Assembly (NCBI GenBank): GCA_038246345.1
Contig: JBBRWA010000102.1
Span: 1-17,323, forward strand
Length of the DNA: 17,323 bases
Direction of reading: 5' to 3'
DNA from: M3007 sp038246345
Lineage (GTDB): Bacteria; Bacteroidota; Bacteroidia; Chitinophagales; Saprospiraceae
This document shows positions 1 through 7,273 of this stretch, piece after piece. The notes beneath the pieces are model-generated. The model was not told where the DNA came from. It saw only the letters and a list, made by a program, of their open reading frames with translations, and searched no databases. A program made the position numbers and the translations under genes. Positions within the stretch are counted from its first letter, which is position 1. The number at the start of each line of letters is the position of its first letter.

Positions 1-31
1 ATCAAGGGGAAAAAAACAAAACAGGGAAAAA

Positions 32-1453
32 ATGAGGCATAGCATCTGGTTCGGAATTTGGTTCTTGGCAAGCTTGGCTACTTTTAACAATTTGTCGGCT
101 CAGACCCTGGATTGGACCACTTTTCAGCAGCAAGTGTTAGAATACCATCCAGTGGCCCGGCAGTCCAATCTTTTGCTCGACCAGGCGCAGGCCACGCAGC
201 TGCGTGCTCGCGGAGGCTTCGACCCTAAATCCTTCGCCAACTATTCCAACAAAAATTTCAATGGCGCGAACTATTTTCAGTTTGCAGAAGCAGGTATAAA
301 GCTACCTACCTGGGCGGGCTTGGAACTGAAAGCTGCCTACAACTATACGGACGGCGTTTTCTTGAACCCTGAAAACAAACTTCCGAAAAACGGACAAGCA
401 AACCTTGGCCTGGAATGGTCCCTGTTGCAGGGTATGCTCTTCGACGAACGCAGGGCCGACTTGAAGCTGGCAAGGGTAGAACTGGACGTGAGTGCCGCCA
501 GACGCCGTGCCATACGGAACGATCTGATGCTGGAATCGGCCAAGGCCTATTGGAATTGGGTGTTGGCACGTCAATCGGTGCAGGTGACGACGGATGTTTT
601 GACACAGGCTCAAATCCGACATAAGGGTTTGGTGGAAAGTTTTCAGCAAGGCGACAAGCCCGCCATTGACACCCTGGAATCATTTATTCAGGTGCAAAGT
701 CGCTTGCTTGACCTGCAATTTGCGCGAACGGAGGCACAAAATACCACAATTGCTTTGGCAGTTTTTTTATGGACAAATGACAATTTACCCATGAAACCAG
801 AAGACTTGCCCCAAGCGCCTGAATTTAGTTTGGCTGATCCGAGCAGCGAAACCGTTGTAGACTTGACATCATTGGCGCAACAAGCTCAATCCAATCACCC
901 AGAACTACAATTGTACGCGTTGAAACTCCGGCAACTGGCTACAGAACGCCGACTAAAACTTGAAAAGCGCAAGCCTACGCTCAACCTGAGTTATTACCTG
1001 CTCGGCAATGGCTGGGAGTTTTTTCCAGGCAGTACTGGCCAGGGCGCGGGTGTGTTTGCCAACGATATCAAATGGGGACTGGATTTCAGTTACCCCCTGC
1101 TCAACCGCAAAGCACGTGGCGAATATCAATTGACTCAAATTAAAGTGGTGCAAACAGAGCTTGATTTACAGCAAAAAATGCAGGAAGTGACAGCCAAAGT
1201 ACAGCAGTATGGGAATGATGTGCTGAATTTGCGTGCACAGGTGCGCTTATTCCAGGAAATAACCACCAATTACCGCCGCCTTTTTGAAGGGGAACAAGAG
1301 AAGTTTCAGCAAGGAGAAAGCTCCGTTTTCCTACTTAACACGCGGGAACAACGCTGGCTGGACACCCAAATAAAGCTCCTGAAATTACAAGCTGAATTGA
1401 AAAAAGCCGAAGCTGGATTGATGTGGGCCGTCGGAGGCGAAGTCCAGAAATAA
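32..1453 (+). CDS. TolC-family outer membrane efflux protein
   Basis: This 473-residue protein is predicted to form the outer-membrane/periplasmic channel of a tripartite efflux or type I export system. Residues 1-23 are a hydrophobic signal peptide ending in LSAQ. The body is mostly long amphipathic helices, with two halves typical of the OEP fold: about 140-260, containing ESAKAYWNWVLAR and the family-typical FQQGDKPAIDTLES stretch, and about 360-465, containing FQQGESSVFLLNTREQ, the second-half counterpart. Beta-rich aromatic segments around 65-135 and 315-360 fit the membrane barrel strands. The length is normal for the family. The ATG at 32 directly precedes the signal peptide. No periplasmic adaptor or inner-membrane pump gene lies downstream; if present they must lie upstream of the window. 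Its substrate cannot be told from sequence. Confidence 0.9.
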   Translation: MRHSIWFGIWFLASLATFNNLSAQTLDWTTFQQQVLEYHPVARQSNLLLDQAQATQLRARGGFDPKSFANYSNKNFNGANYFQFAEAGIKLPTWAGLELKAAYNYTDGVFLNPENKLPKNGQANLGLEWSLLQGMLFDERRADLKLARVELDVSAARRRAIRNDLMLESAKAYWNWVLARQSVQVTTDVLTQAQIRHKGLVESFQQGDKPAIDTLESFIQVQSRLLDLQFARTEAQNTTIALAVFLWTNDNLPMKPEDLPQAPEFSLADPSSETVVDLTSLAQQAQSNHPELQLYALKLRQLATERRLKLEKRKPTLNLSYYLLGNGWEFFPGSTGQGAGVFANDIKWGLDFSYPLLNRKARGEYQLTQIKVVQTELDLQQKMQEVTAKVQQYGNDVLNLRAQVRLFQEITTNYRRLFEGEQEKFQQGESSVFLLNTREQRWLDTQIKLLKLQAELKKAEAGLMWAVGGEVQK

Positions 1454-1609
1454 TTTGTATTTCCTTGCGGGCAAACTGATTAATTTAGTGTAAAATAAAA
1501 CTGAAAATCATTCACGGCAACTTAACTTCTGGAATTTGGTGTGCTGTTGAATTGCATGGTTTCTTTGTGTATCATTCAACCTTTTTTTTCACCACAAATG
1601 TCTTTCACC

Positions 1610-1834
1610 ATGCAACTCGAAGTAATTACCGATGTAGAAATTCAAAACGAAACAGCGTTAGAAAGTGTAGAAACTGATGCTGAAGTAGAGAGCCAGGAGC
1701 CAGCGCACGACGACGAAGAGCAGGACGACGAAGAACAGGACGACGAAGAGCAGGACGACGAAGAACAAGACGACGAAGAGCAGGACGACGAAGAGCAGGA
1801 CGAACCATCCGAAGAGGCGCCTGAGGAAGCTTAA
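1610..1834 (+). CDS. Small, extremely acidic DDEEQ-repeat protein
   Basis: I do not recognise a family. From the ATG at 1610 the protein has 74 residues: a short lead (MQLEVITDVEIQNETALESVET), six perfect DDEEQ pentapeptides, then DEPSEEAPEEA. It is almost entirely Asp/Glu/Gln, with very few basic residues, so it should be disordered and strongly anionic. In-frame starts also exist at 1541, 1556 and 1598. I prefer 1610 (or 1598) because the residues coded before it are hydrophobic and cysteine-containing and look like translated leader DNA, although a signal peptide from 1541 cannot be excluded. A hairpin terminator follows 15 bases after the stop. Possible roles are cation binding or nucleic-acid mimicry, but neither is shown. 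It could also be a non-functional repeat ORF. Confidence 0.6.
   Translation: MQLEVITDVEIQNETALESVETDAEVESQEPAHDDEEQDDEEQDDEEQDDEEQDDEEQDDEEQDEPSEEAPEEA
1709..1804 (+). repeat. 15-bp in-frame tandem repeat, six copies plus a partial
   Basis: The unit is GACGACGAAGAGCAG, repeated at 1709, 1724, 1739, 1754, 1769 and 1784, followed by GACGAA. Differences between copies are only synonymous (GAG/GAA, CAG/CAA), so every copy codes DDEEQ. The unit length is a multiple of three, so gain or loss of copies keeps the frame. Confidence 0.95.
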
Positions 1835-1849
1835 CAATTCCCCAAAATG

Positions 1850-1882
1850 AGTCAGCTCTTTCGCTAAGCGTTGGAGCTGACT
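1850..1882. terminator. Hairpin terminator between convergent genes
   Basis: AGTCAGCTC (1850-1858) pairs perfectly with GAGCTGACT (1874-1882). Inside the loop CGC and GCG can pair further. The plus strand continues with a T-rich TTATCTTTT. It sits between the end of the acidic-protein gene (1834) and the end of the minus-strand barrel protein (1904), so it probably ends transcription from both sides. Confidence 0.7.
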
Positions 1883-1903
1883 TTATCTTTTACTCCCGCG
1901 ACT

Positions 1904-3085
1904 TTATTTTTTCGCCTCCTTAAATGCGAACAAATTATACCCCACAGCGATGTAAAACATGTTTCCCGCCAGTAGGTAGTTTTGGCTTTTGAAATTGAGC
2001 CAATTGTAGCCAACCCGAAGCCGCACCCCATGATAGGATCCTTTGGGTGCCCCCCAATCCGCCGCGTTTTTCCCGAATAACTTGGCATCTGCGGTCACCG
2101 ATGCTGTCAGGTGCGCTTCTAAAAACGAGAAATTATCGTAAATATCCAATTCAAGGTCGCTGGCATCTTCACCAGGAGACACTGGCTTGAGGGTGGCAAA
2201 CGCGCCACCGATGGCGGGAAATAGCCGAACTTTATCGTTGTTGATCAGGTCATATCCAAACTCCAATCCGAAAGAAAAGTAGTTGGACTGGTCTTTTTTG
2301 GGCCAGGTATAGGAACCGTCAAATATGTCCCGTGCTAATTTTTGGCCGCCCAATATGGTCGAAGCCGACACGTTCCAACGGTCGACCCAATAATAAAGGT
2401 CAAATTGAGCAGCGAAAAGAGGGTTTAAAGACCGCTCCAGTTCTCTAGACCAATTGCCAGAAAGGAAATGGCCGGAAAACCCGAAGCCTTTGTTTGCCGG
2501 AACCAAAATCCGTGGCTTGATGCTTTTCAAAAAATAATTGAACTTAGAGGTAGGGTATGTAGTTCCGAAGGCCTCAAGTCGTGTAGAAAAGTCTTCCTCA
2601 TTTTTATTGAGGCGCAGCAAGTATTCGAGTAGCATTGAAGCAAAAGCCTTTTCCTCGGCATTCAAAAAGCCTTGTTGTATTTTTTGAAAAATAGCAAAGC
2701 GTTGCTCGTAAACGGTAGCATCAATGAATTCAAAAAGGCTGTCGGAAGGAGGGCTCTGTTTGTAGGCCTGCGCTGCACGTTCGTTGGCACCGAATATGCT
2801 TGCCTCTGCCAATAAAGCGCCAAAATTATCGGCCCAGTAATACAGCAACCAACGCTCATCCCAGTTCAAGCCAACATACGTGTCGTTTTCCAGGCCATTA
2901 AGCGCTTCTATCCAAAGGCCAGTTTCCGCATGATCAGCTTTCAGGAATGATTTGCGCAGCGAAAAGCGGGCCTGGCTGATTCGTTGGGCAACACTCAGCG
3001 GCTGCGCGAAAAGGATGCTGTCCGTTTGGGCAGACAGATCGAATAGCAGCACGAAAAAAAACAAAAATGCATAATTTGTTTTCAT
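1904..3085 (-). CDS. Secreted protein with predicted C-terminal outer-membrane beta-barrel, family not recognised
   Basis: The 393-residue protein starts with a signal peptide (MKTNYAFLFFFVLLFDLSAQ). Residues about 25-190 look helical and aromatic-rich (ERWLLYYWADNFGALLAEA; QRFAIFQKIQQGFL) and might pack as a soluble domain. Residues about 195-393 alternate polar and aromatic residues in strand-like runs (FAAQFDLYYWVDRW, FSFGLEFGYDLI, GVRLRVGYNWLNF, MFYIAVGYNLFAF), as in outer-membrane barrels. The chain ends shortly after an aromatic strand, as barrels usually do. No catalytic motif is visible. It is transcribed on its own, away from the repeat element at 3131-3483, towards the acidic-protein gene. 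The barrel call is an inference from residue pattern only. Confidence 0.75.
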   Translation of the reverse strand: MKTNYAFLFFFVLLFDLSAQTDSILFAQPLSVAQRISQARFSLRKSFLKADHAETGLWIEALNGLENDTYVGLNWDERWLLYYWADNFGALLAEASIFGANERAAQAYKQSPPSDSLFEFIDATVYEQRFAIFQKIQQGFLNAEEKAFASMLLEYLLRLNKNEEDFSTRLEAFGTTYPTSKFNYFLKSIKPRILVPANKGFGFSGHFLSGNWSRELERSLNPLFAAQFDLYYWVDRWNVSASTILGGQKLARDIFDGSYTWPKKDQSNYFSFGLEFGYDLINNDKVRLFPAIGGAFATLKPVSPGEDASDLELDIYDNFSFLEAHLTASVTADAKLFGKNAADWGAPKGSYHGVRLRVGYNWLNFKSQNYLLAGNMFYIAVGYNLFAFKEAKK

Positions 3086-3130
3086 ACAAAAGGGGAGATA
3101 GATTATTAATGAGCGGCAATGTCAGGTTGT

Positions 3131-3483
3131 TAGCGCGGCATTTATGCCAATGTGGTTGACTTAGCGATTTCGACGATGGCAGCATGGCAAAAACCTTCTA
3201 GGTATTAGATCCGCGTCCCGTAAATCTACACAAGTCAAAACCTAGCTTGAAGCAATTGGCAAAGCAGTTGTTCCGCTTTAATTTCCATATTGAATACTAA
3301 ACAGTGGTGTCATTCCGAGCGAAGCGAGGAACCTGATGATTGGCATCGTTATTCCTCAGGTTCCTCGCTTCGCTCGGAATGATACCACTAGTTTGGTATT
3401 CAACATGTTTGAACGTTGATGCCATACAATGCAGGGATGTACACGTACGCTAAGTCAACGACATTGGCCTGAAGGCCGCGCTA
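3131..3483. mobile_element. MITE-like element with 36-bp terminal inverted repeats
   Basis: The 36 bases at 3131-3166 (TAGCGCGGCATTTATGCCAA and onwards) match the reverse complement of 3448-3483 at 32 of 36 positions. Both ends finish in TA, which could be a two-base target duplication of the Tc1/mariner-IS630 kind or just part of the repeat. The interior has no ORF of note and holds a second, nested inverted repeat (3286-3407). The right end lies 7 bases after the stop codon of the cytochrome c assembly gene. No transposase is present, so if mobile it would depend on one elsewhere. It could instead be a static intergenic palindrome. Confidence 0.55.
3286..3407. repeat. Long REP-like palindrome (GTCATTCCGAGCGAAGCGAGG core)
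   Basis: The arms 3286-3339 and 3353-3407 are inverted copies around a 13-base spacer. The inner 36 bases (3304-3339 against 3353-3388) differ at only two positions, and the outer parts keep pairing with a few mismatches and one single-base gap. The core TTCCGAGCGAAGCGAGGAA is itself nearly palindromic. It could fold as a long hairpin in RNA or as a cruciform in DNA, and would stop transcripts leaving the upstream minus-strand gene. A diverged half copy is at 17040-17068. Confidence 0.85.
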
Positions 3484-3490
3484 CCGGGCA

Positions 3491-6391
3491 CTACCACAAT
3501 TTTCGCCATAAACTCAATGCCAAGCCCAAGAGCATCATAATAGCACCCACCCAAACCAAGTTAATCCCAGGGAAAATGATGGCTTCCAGCACCACATAAT
3601 CGGAACGGGGAGCGTCTTCTACCACATCAAAAGGGATTTTCAACGGTTTAATTGCGGGCCCTTGCGCAACCCCGATTTTCATCACGCCGTTTGTCGGGTC
3701 TATGGTTTCAAACCTAAAATGCAAGCCCATTTCAGCCACACCAGCTTTTAAGCTAAATGGCTGATTGCCCCGAATCAGGTAAATGGGTGTAGCGGTGGCT
3801 GTTTTCCCATCTGGGGCCGTGATGGCCAATTGGGCTCCAACGGCTATGTCGCCTTCCTCCGGCTGGTAGACATCGCTTTTTACGTCTTTGATGATGTCGG
3901 CCAATTGAATTTCTATGCCTTTAAAGGTAAATCCCTCCCCGGCTTTGACGCCAAAAGTTTGGTAATTTAACGCTGAATCAGCTTTGTAAGCTGCCTCCTC
4001 AGCGGCGAATACTGCGTTCAGACTGGCATCCGTAAGTCGGAACTTCAGTTCGAGCTGGCTGATAATGTCGGAATTGCCGAAAGCGCCTTTTCCCGGTCGG
4101 AAGCACATCATCGGCGCAGCATTGTAGGCCTTAGACTCTCCTAGCTTAAAAACGCGGAAGTTCAGGCCAAAAGCCATATCGCCTTTTTCTGGTATGTACC
4201 CCGGGTGTTGGGGTGATTTTGAAATGGCATCCAGTACCAAAGCGTGTTTTTTCGTAAAAACGGTGTCGCCCGGCGCAGCGGCATGTCCGACGTATTGCAG
4301 GCTGTCCTCCTGGCGTTTGGCGAATTCAGGATCGAGCTCAGCCTTTGGCAGCGAAGTGATCAGGGTGAATACATCGTAATTCCAGTAATGCTGCGTAGAA
4401 GGGTTATTGGCTACAATTTTGCTAAACTGCCGGTCGTACATTACGTTGGGGTACAAGGTGAATTGTTCACCGGTAGGGCTCCCCGTTGAATCCTTTCGCA
4501 CAAAATTCACCGAAAATGTGCGCGTTTGCCGCTCCACAGTATCTTTCATGTAGGTGGCATCAAAGCCCTTGATGGGCATCGCTGCATCCCGTAGCAGGAT
4601 CACATTTTTATTGACATCGTCGGCGCTGGCACCTTCGATCATGTCCTGCATCATGAATTTATTAGTCGAAATCCAGGATTTTCCCAGTCCGGTGCTGATA
4701 ATACCGAGTATCATAATGCCAAAACCAACGTGTGAAATGGCCGCGCTGGCCATCTTGATATTGCCCTTGGCCACGGTGATGAGATAATCGAGGTTGGCGG
4801 CCACGGTGAACATCGCGGTAAATAAAAGGGTGTACAGCTGCCAGGCACGGATATCAATCCAGGTGCTATGATACCAGCTAAGCAGGCCGGCCAGTACAGC
4901 AGCGATGCCGATGTGTATGGAAAATTTGCGCCAGCGACCCTTCCAGTTCCTTTCGTTGTAGCGGGTAAACTGCGCAATGGCGCTCAGAGAACCAATAAAA
5001 ACGGCAATCCACAATTGGTAGCGGTTGTGGTGTTCAATGGGGTCGCGCAGGGCAGCCCCAACATAGTCGGGATTGAACAGCTTGACAATTTTATTGAAAA
5101 CAGGCAAGGAAGTAGCGCCTGTGATCAATACGGCAGAGAACAGCAGCACCAGCGCGCCGATAAACATCCAAAACTCCCGCGAAGCAGCACTTTCTTCCGC
5201 GTTTTTGTGGATTTCAATATGCTTAGCAGCGACTTCGGTACCATCTACTGCAGCTACCAGATTCACTTTTTGCTGCACTGGAACGGTTACATCCGGTACT
5301 TCCTTGTAGCGTGAAATCCAAAGCCATAGCCCTAGCACAGCAAAGCTGGCAAACAACAAGATTAATTGATAACCCAATCCCATTTCGGTAAATGAGTGCA
5401 CCGAGGTGTCGCCCAGAACACCGCTGCGGGTCAGGTAGGTAGAGTACAAAATGAGGACGAAAGTAAGGATATAAAATCCGTAAGTGCTGCGAATGGAATA
5501 ACCGGTCGCCCTGGCCACCAGGTTGGTGTGTATGCCTGCTACGAGGGTTATCCAAGGCACCAGCGATGCATTTTCTACAGGATCCCAGGCCCAATAGCCT
5601 GCAAACGAAAGGGCTTCATAGGCCCAGGCACCACCCATCAGGATACCCGTACCGAGTATTGCCCCAGAGAAATATGCCCAACCCAGTGCAGGCTTTAGCC
5701 ATTCTTTGTGTTCCCGCAGCCAAAGTCCGGAAATGGCATAGCCAAACGGTACAATCGTGGAAGCAAAGCCCAGGAAAAGGGTAGGGGGGTGGATGGTCAT
5801 CCAGTAATTCTGCAAGAGCGGGTTCAAGCCATTGCCCTTGATTTTGGAAAGATAGTCGGCGGTGTTAAAAATGGGTGCGTCCATGGTATCGCGCAGCAGG
5901 TCAAAAGGACTGGCGCCGAGCCTGAAATCGCCGAAATAGAGCCCCAGCAACATGCTGGCGATGATAACTTCGGCTAACGCTATGATGGTCATCACGGGCG
6001 CTTCCCATTTGCCAGCACGTACCATGAGCACTATTGAAAGTCCAATATGCCAAAAGCTCCAAAGCAGGAAGCTACCTTGCTGTTCTTTCCAGAATGCGGA
6101 AAAAACGTAGCGCGTGGGCAGGTCGTCAGAAATGTTGGCCCAGGCGTACTGGTACTCGTACATTTTGCCTGTGAGTATGTAAAAAAGCAACCCAATGATG
6201 CAAAACGTAGCCACACCATGGAGCAAAAAGGAAAAGCGACCCAGGTTCAACCAGCTGTCAGAAACAGCGGTGTCTCGGTATTTTGTGGCATAATAGTAGG
6301 ATATTGTGGCCAAAAGAGCAGCCACGAAAGAAAGCACCACACAAAAATGGCCCAATTGGCCAGGAAGGAGGTGTTCGCCGATGTAGTTCAT
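3491..6391 (-). CDS. ccsA: Cytochrome c assembly protein, CcmF/CcsA type (heme lyase)
   Basis: This 966-residue polytopic inner-membrane protein is predicted to present heme for attachment to apocytochromes c on the periplasmic side. The tryptophan-rich heme-handling signature is clear: GYWAWDPVENASLVPW at residues 265-280. Candidate heme-ligand histidines lie at H58 (LLHGV), H201 (WMTIHPP) and H288 (GIHTN). Membrane segments fill residues 10-560, two more sit near 515-565, and a periplasmic domain of some 350 residues ends in a last helix at about 940-962 (LVWVGAIMMLLGLALSLW). CcmF of Proteobacteria is nearer 650 residues; a longer periplasmic part is usual for Bacteroidota homologues. Names vary (ccmF, ccsA, cytochrome c biogenesis protein). 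The start at 6391 gives a natural N-terminus (MNYIGEHLLPGQLG) before the first helix. Other ccm genes are not in the window. Confidence 0.93.
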   Translation of the reverse strand: MNYIGEHLLPGQLGHFCVVLSFVAALLATISYYYATKYRDTAVSDSWLNLGRFSFLLHGVATFCIIGLLFYILTGKMYEYQYAWANISDDLPTRYVFSAFWKEQQGSFLLWSFWHIGLSIVLMVRAGKWEAPVMTIIALAEVIIASMLLGLYFGDFRLGASPFDLLRDTMDAPIFNTADYLSKIKGNGLNPLLQNYWMTIHPPTLFLGFASTIVPFGYAISGLWLREHKEWLKPALGWAYFSGAILGTGILMGGAWAYEALSFAGYWAWDPVENASLVPWITLVAGIHTNLVARATGYSIRSTYGFYILTFVLILYSTYLTRSGVLGDTSVHSFTEMGLGYQLILLFASFAVLGLWLWISRYKEVPDVTVPVQQKVNLVAAVDGTEVAAKHIEIHKNAEESAASREFWMFIGALVLLFSAVLITGATSLPVFNKIVKLFNPDYVGAALRDPIEHHNRYQLWIAVFIGSLSAIAQFTRYNERNWKGRWRKFSIHIGIAAVLAGLLSWYHSTWIDIRAWQLYTLLFTAMFTVAANLDYLITVAKGNIKMASAAISHVGFGIMILGIISTGLGKSWISTNKFMMQDMIEGASADDVNKNVILLRDAAMPIKGFDATYMKDTVERQTRTFSVNFVRKDSTGSPTGEQFTLYPNVMYDRQFSKIVANNPSTQHYWNYDVFTLITSLPKAELDPEFAKRQEDSLQYVGHAAAPGDTVFTKKHALVLDAISKSPQHPGYIPEKGDMAFGLNFRVFKLGESKAYNAAPMMCFRPGKGAFGNSDIISQLELKFRLTDASLNAVFAAEEAAYKADSALNYQTFGVKAGEGFTFKGIEIQLADIIKDVKSDVYQPEEGDIAVGAQLAITAPDGKTATATPIYLIRGNQPFSLKAGVAEMGLHFRFETIDPTNGVMKIGVAQGPAIKPLKIPFDVVEDAPRSDYVVLEAIIFPGINLVWVGAIMMLLGLALSLWRKLW

Positions 6392-6943
6392 GTGCGTGTA
6401 AATTGAGCTGCAAAATTGCGAAAAAAGGGGGACGTTTCGGGGTAAATGCGCAATTATTTGTGTATGTTTTGCTCAAATAGGAGTCATCGCTTATTTTTTT
6501 TCTCCGCGACTTGCCCTATTTCACAGAATCCGGCCAAATGCGTAACACAATAGGGGTTTTATTTAAAAATAAGGGTTGACTCACGTTCATTTAATTGGTT
6601 CTCCTGATAAGGGTGGTGTGGGGAGTGGCGAGAAATGGATACGAAAAGTACATTGGTGTCCAGGACAATCGCCTTGTAAACCTGCCCGGTGTCCTTGATA
6701 TTATCCCGGCGTACTGTTCCCTAAGCCTAGTTTTCGATACCCCTGCTTTGCTTCGGGCGTTTCCCAGGGAATCACCATTCGAATACATGTGCAGCATAGT
6801 GGAGTAGCAACTGCATAACCAGTCTGAAAACGATGTTTCTCAGCGCCGATTGTTGGAAATTCCGGTATGCTATGATCTTTCCCTAGCCCCCGATCTCGAA
6901 GTGCTCGCCAGCAAGAAAGGACCTTCAACAGCTGAAATAATAA
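6392..6943. other. Gene-poor stretch
   Basis: I find no convincing gene here. The first 100-150 bases should contain the promoter of the minus-strand cytochrome c assembly gene, but I see no clear -7/-33 pair. The short ORFs between 6595 and 6928 on both strands overlap each other, lack hydrophobic or conserved-looking segments, and are probably chance. The stretch may contain further decayed coding DNA joined to the NRAMP remnant that follows. Confidence 0.5.
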
Positions 6944-7147
6944 ACCTGCATACCAGTACAGCTCTTGATCTGGGCTGGCGCGCTCAATGGGCTGATTCTG
7001 CCCGTAGCGCTGGTGGTGATACTGCTGGCTGGTTCACGTCGAAAGGCAGAGGCTGGCTATGGGCATCCGTTGGTTTTGGCTGTTGCGGGCTGGATAGTAG
7101 TGGCCGTGATGGGATGGCTGTGTGTGGCAGGGCTATTAAAGTTGTGA
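6944..7147 (+). pseudogene. C-terminal remnant of an NRAMP-type divalent metal transporter
   Basis: The frame open from 6944 codes about 67 residues containing QLLIWAGALNGLILPVALV and then two hydrophobic segments separated by a charged loop (GSRRKAEAGYGHP), ending in VVAVMGWLCVAGLLKL. This order resembles the last two membrane helices of NRAMP/MntH-family proton-coupled metal transporters, in which an ALNGLILP-like segment opens the penultimate helix. A stop codon lies directly upstream in frame and the other roughly 340 residues of such a transporter are missing, so it should be inactive. The family call is from memory of the motif. Confidence 0.55.
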
Positions 7148-7171
7148 ATTGGTTCGAAACTTGGGCGGAGT

Positions 7172-7252
7172 AATTTGTATTTTACACTTTTTCAAACGAA
7201 AATTTGTAAAGATTCACACTTTTTCAAATGAAAAAATGTATTTTTGTACATA
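7172..7252 (+). promoter_or_regulatory. Direct repeats with internal dyads and promoter ahead of the DUF4143 ATPase
   Basis: Two direct copies (7184-7208 and 7216-7240, 25 bp each, period 32) share ACACTTTTTCAAA(C/T)GAAAA and end in TGTA. Each contains the dyad TTTTC-AA-(C/T)G-AAAA. A wider unit can be seen beginning AATTTGTA at 7172 and 7201, with a third partial start at 7233. TATTTTTG at 7239-7246 matches the Bacteroidota -7 consensus TANNTTTG and would place the transcript start near 7252, 20 or so bases before the ATG at 7274. Repeated dyads overlapping a promoter suggest an operator, possibly autoregulatory. That is an inference. Confidence 0.6.
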
Positions 7253-7273
7253 GTTTCATTCAATTCGGCGGAA

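Noticed and set aside
1541..1609. Extended N-terminus of the acidic protein as a signal peptide
   Set aside because: The residues before 1610 contain hydrophobic stretches but no charged start or clear cleavage site; kept only as an alternative.
1626..1808. Minus-strand ORF of LRRPALRR repeats
   Set aside because: It is the antisense of the DDEEQ array; the arginine/leucine repeats follow from the plus-strand codons.
5223..5594. ORFs inside the cytochrome c assembly gene in other frames
   Set aside because: The 966-residue frame has clear family motifs throughout, so these are shadows.
6595..6928. Several ORFs of 65-75 codons on both strands
   Set aside because: They overlap each other, lack a promoter or recognisable motifs, and have no hydrophobic or conserved-looking segments.
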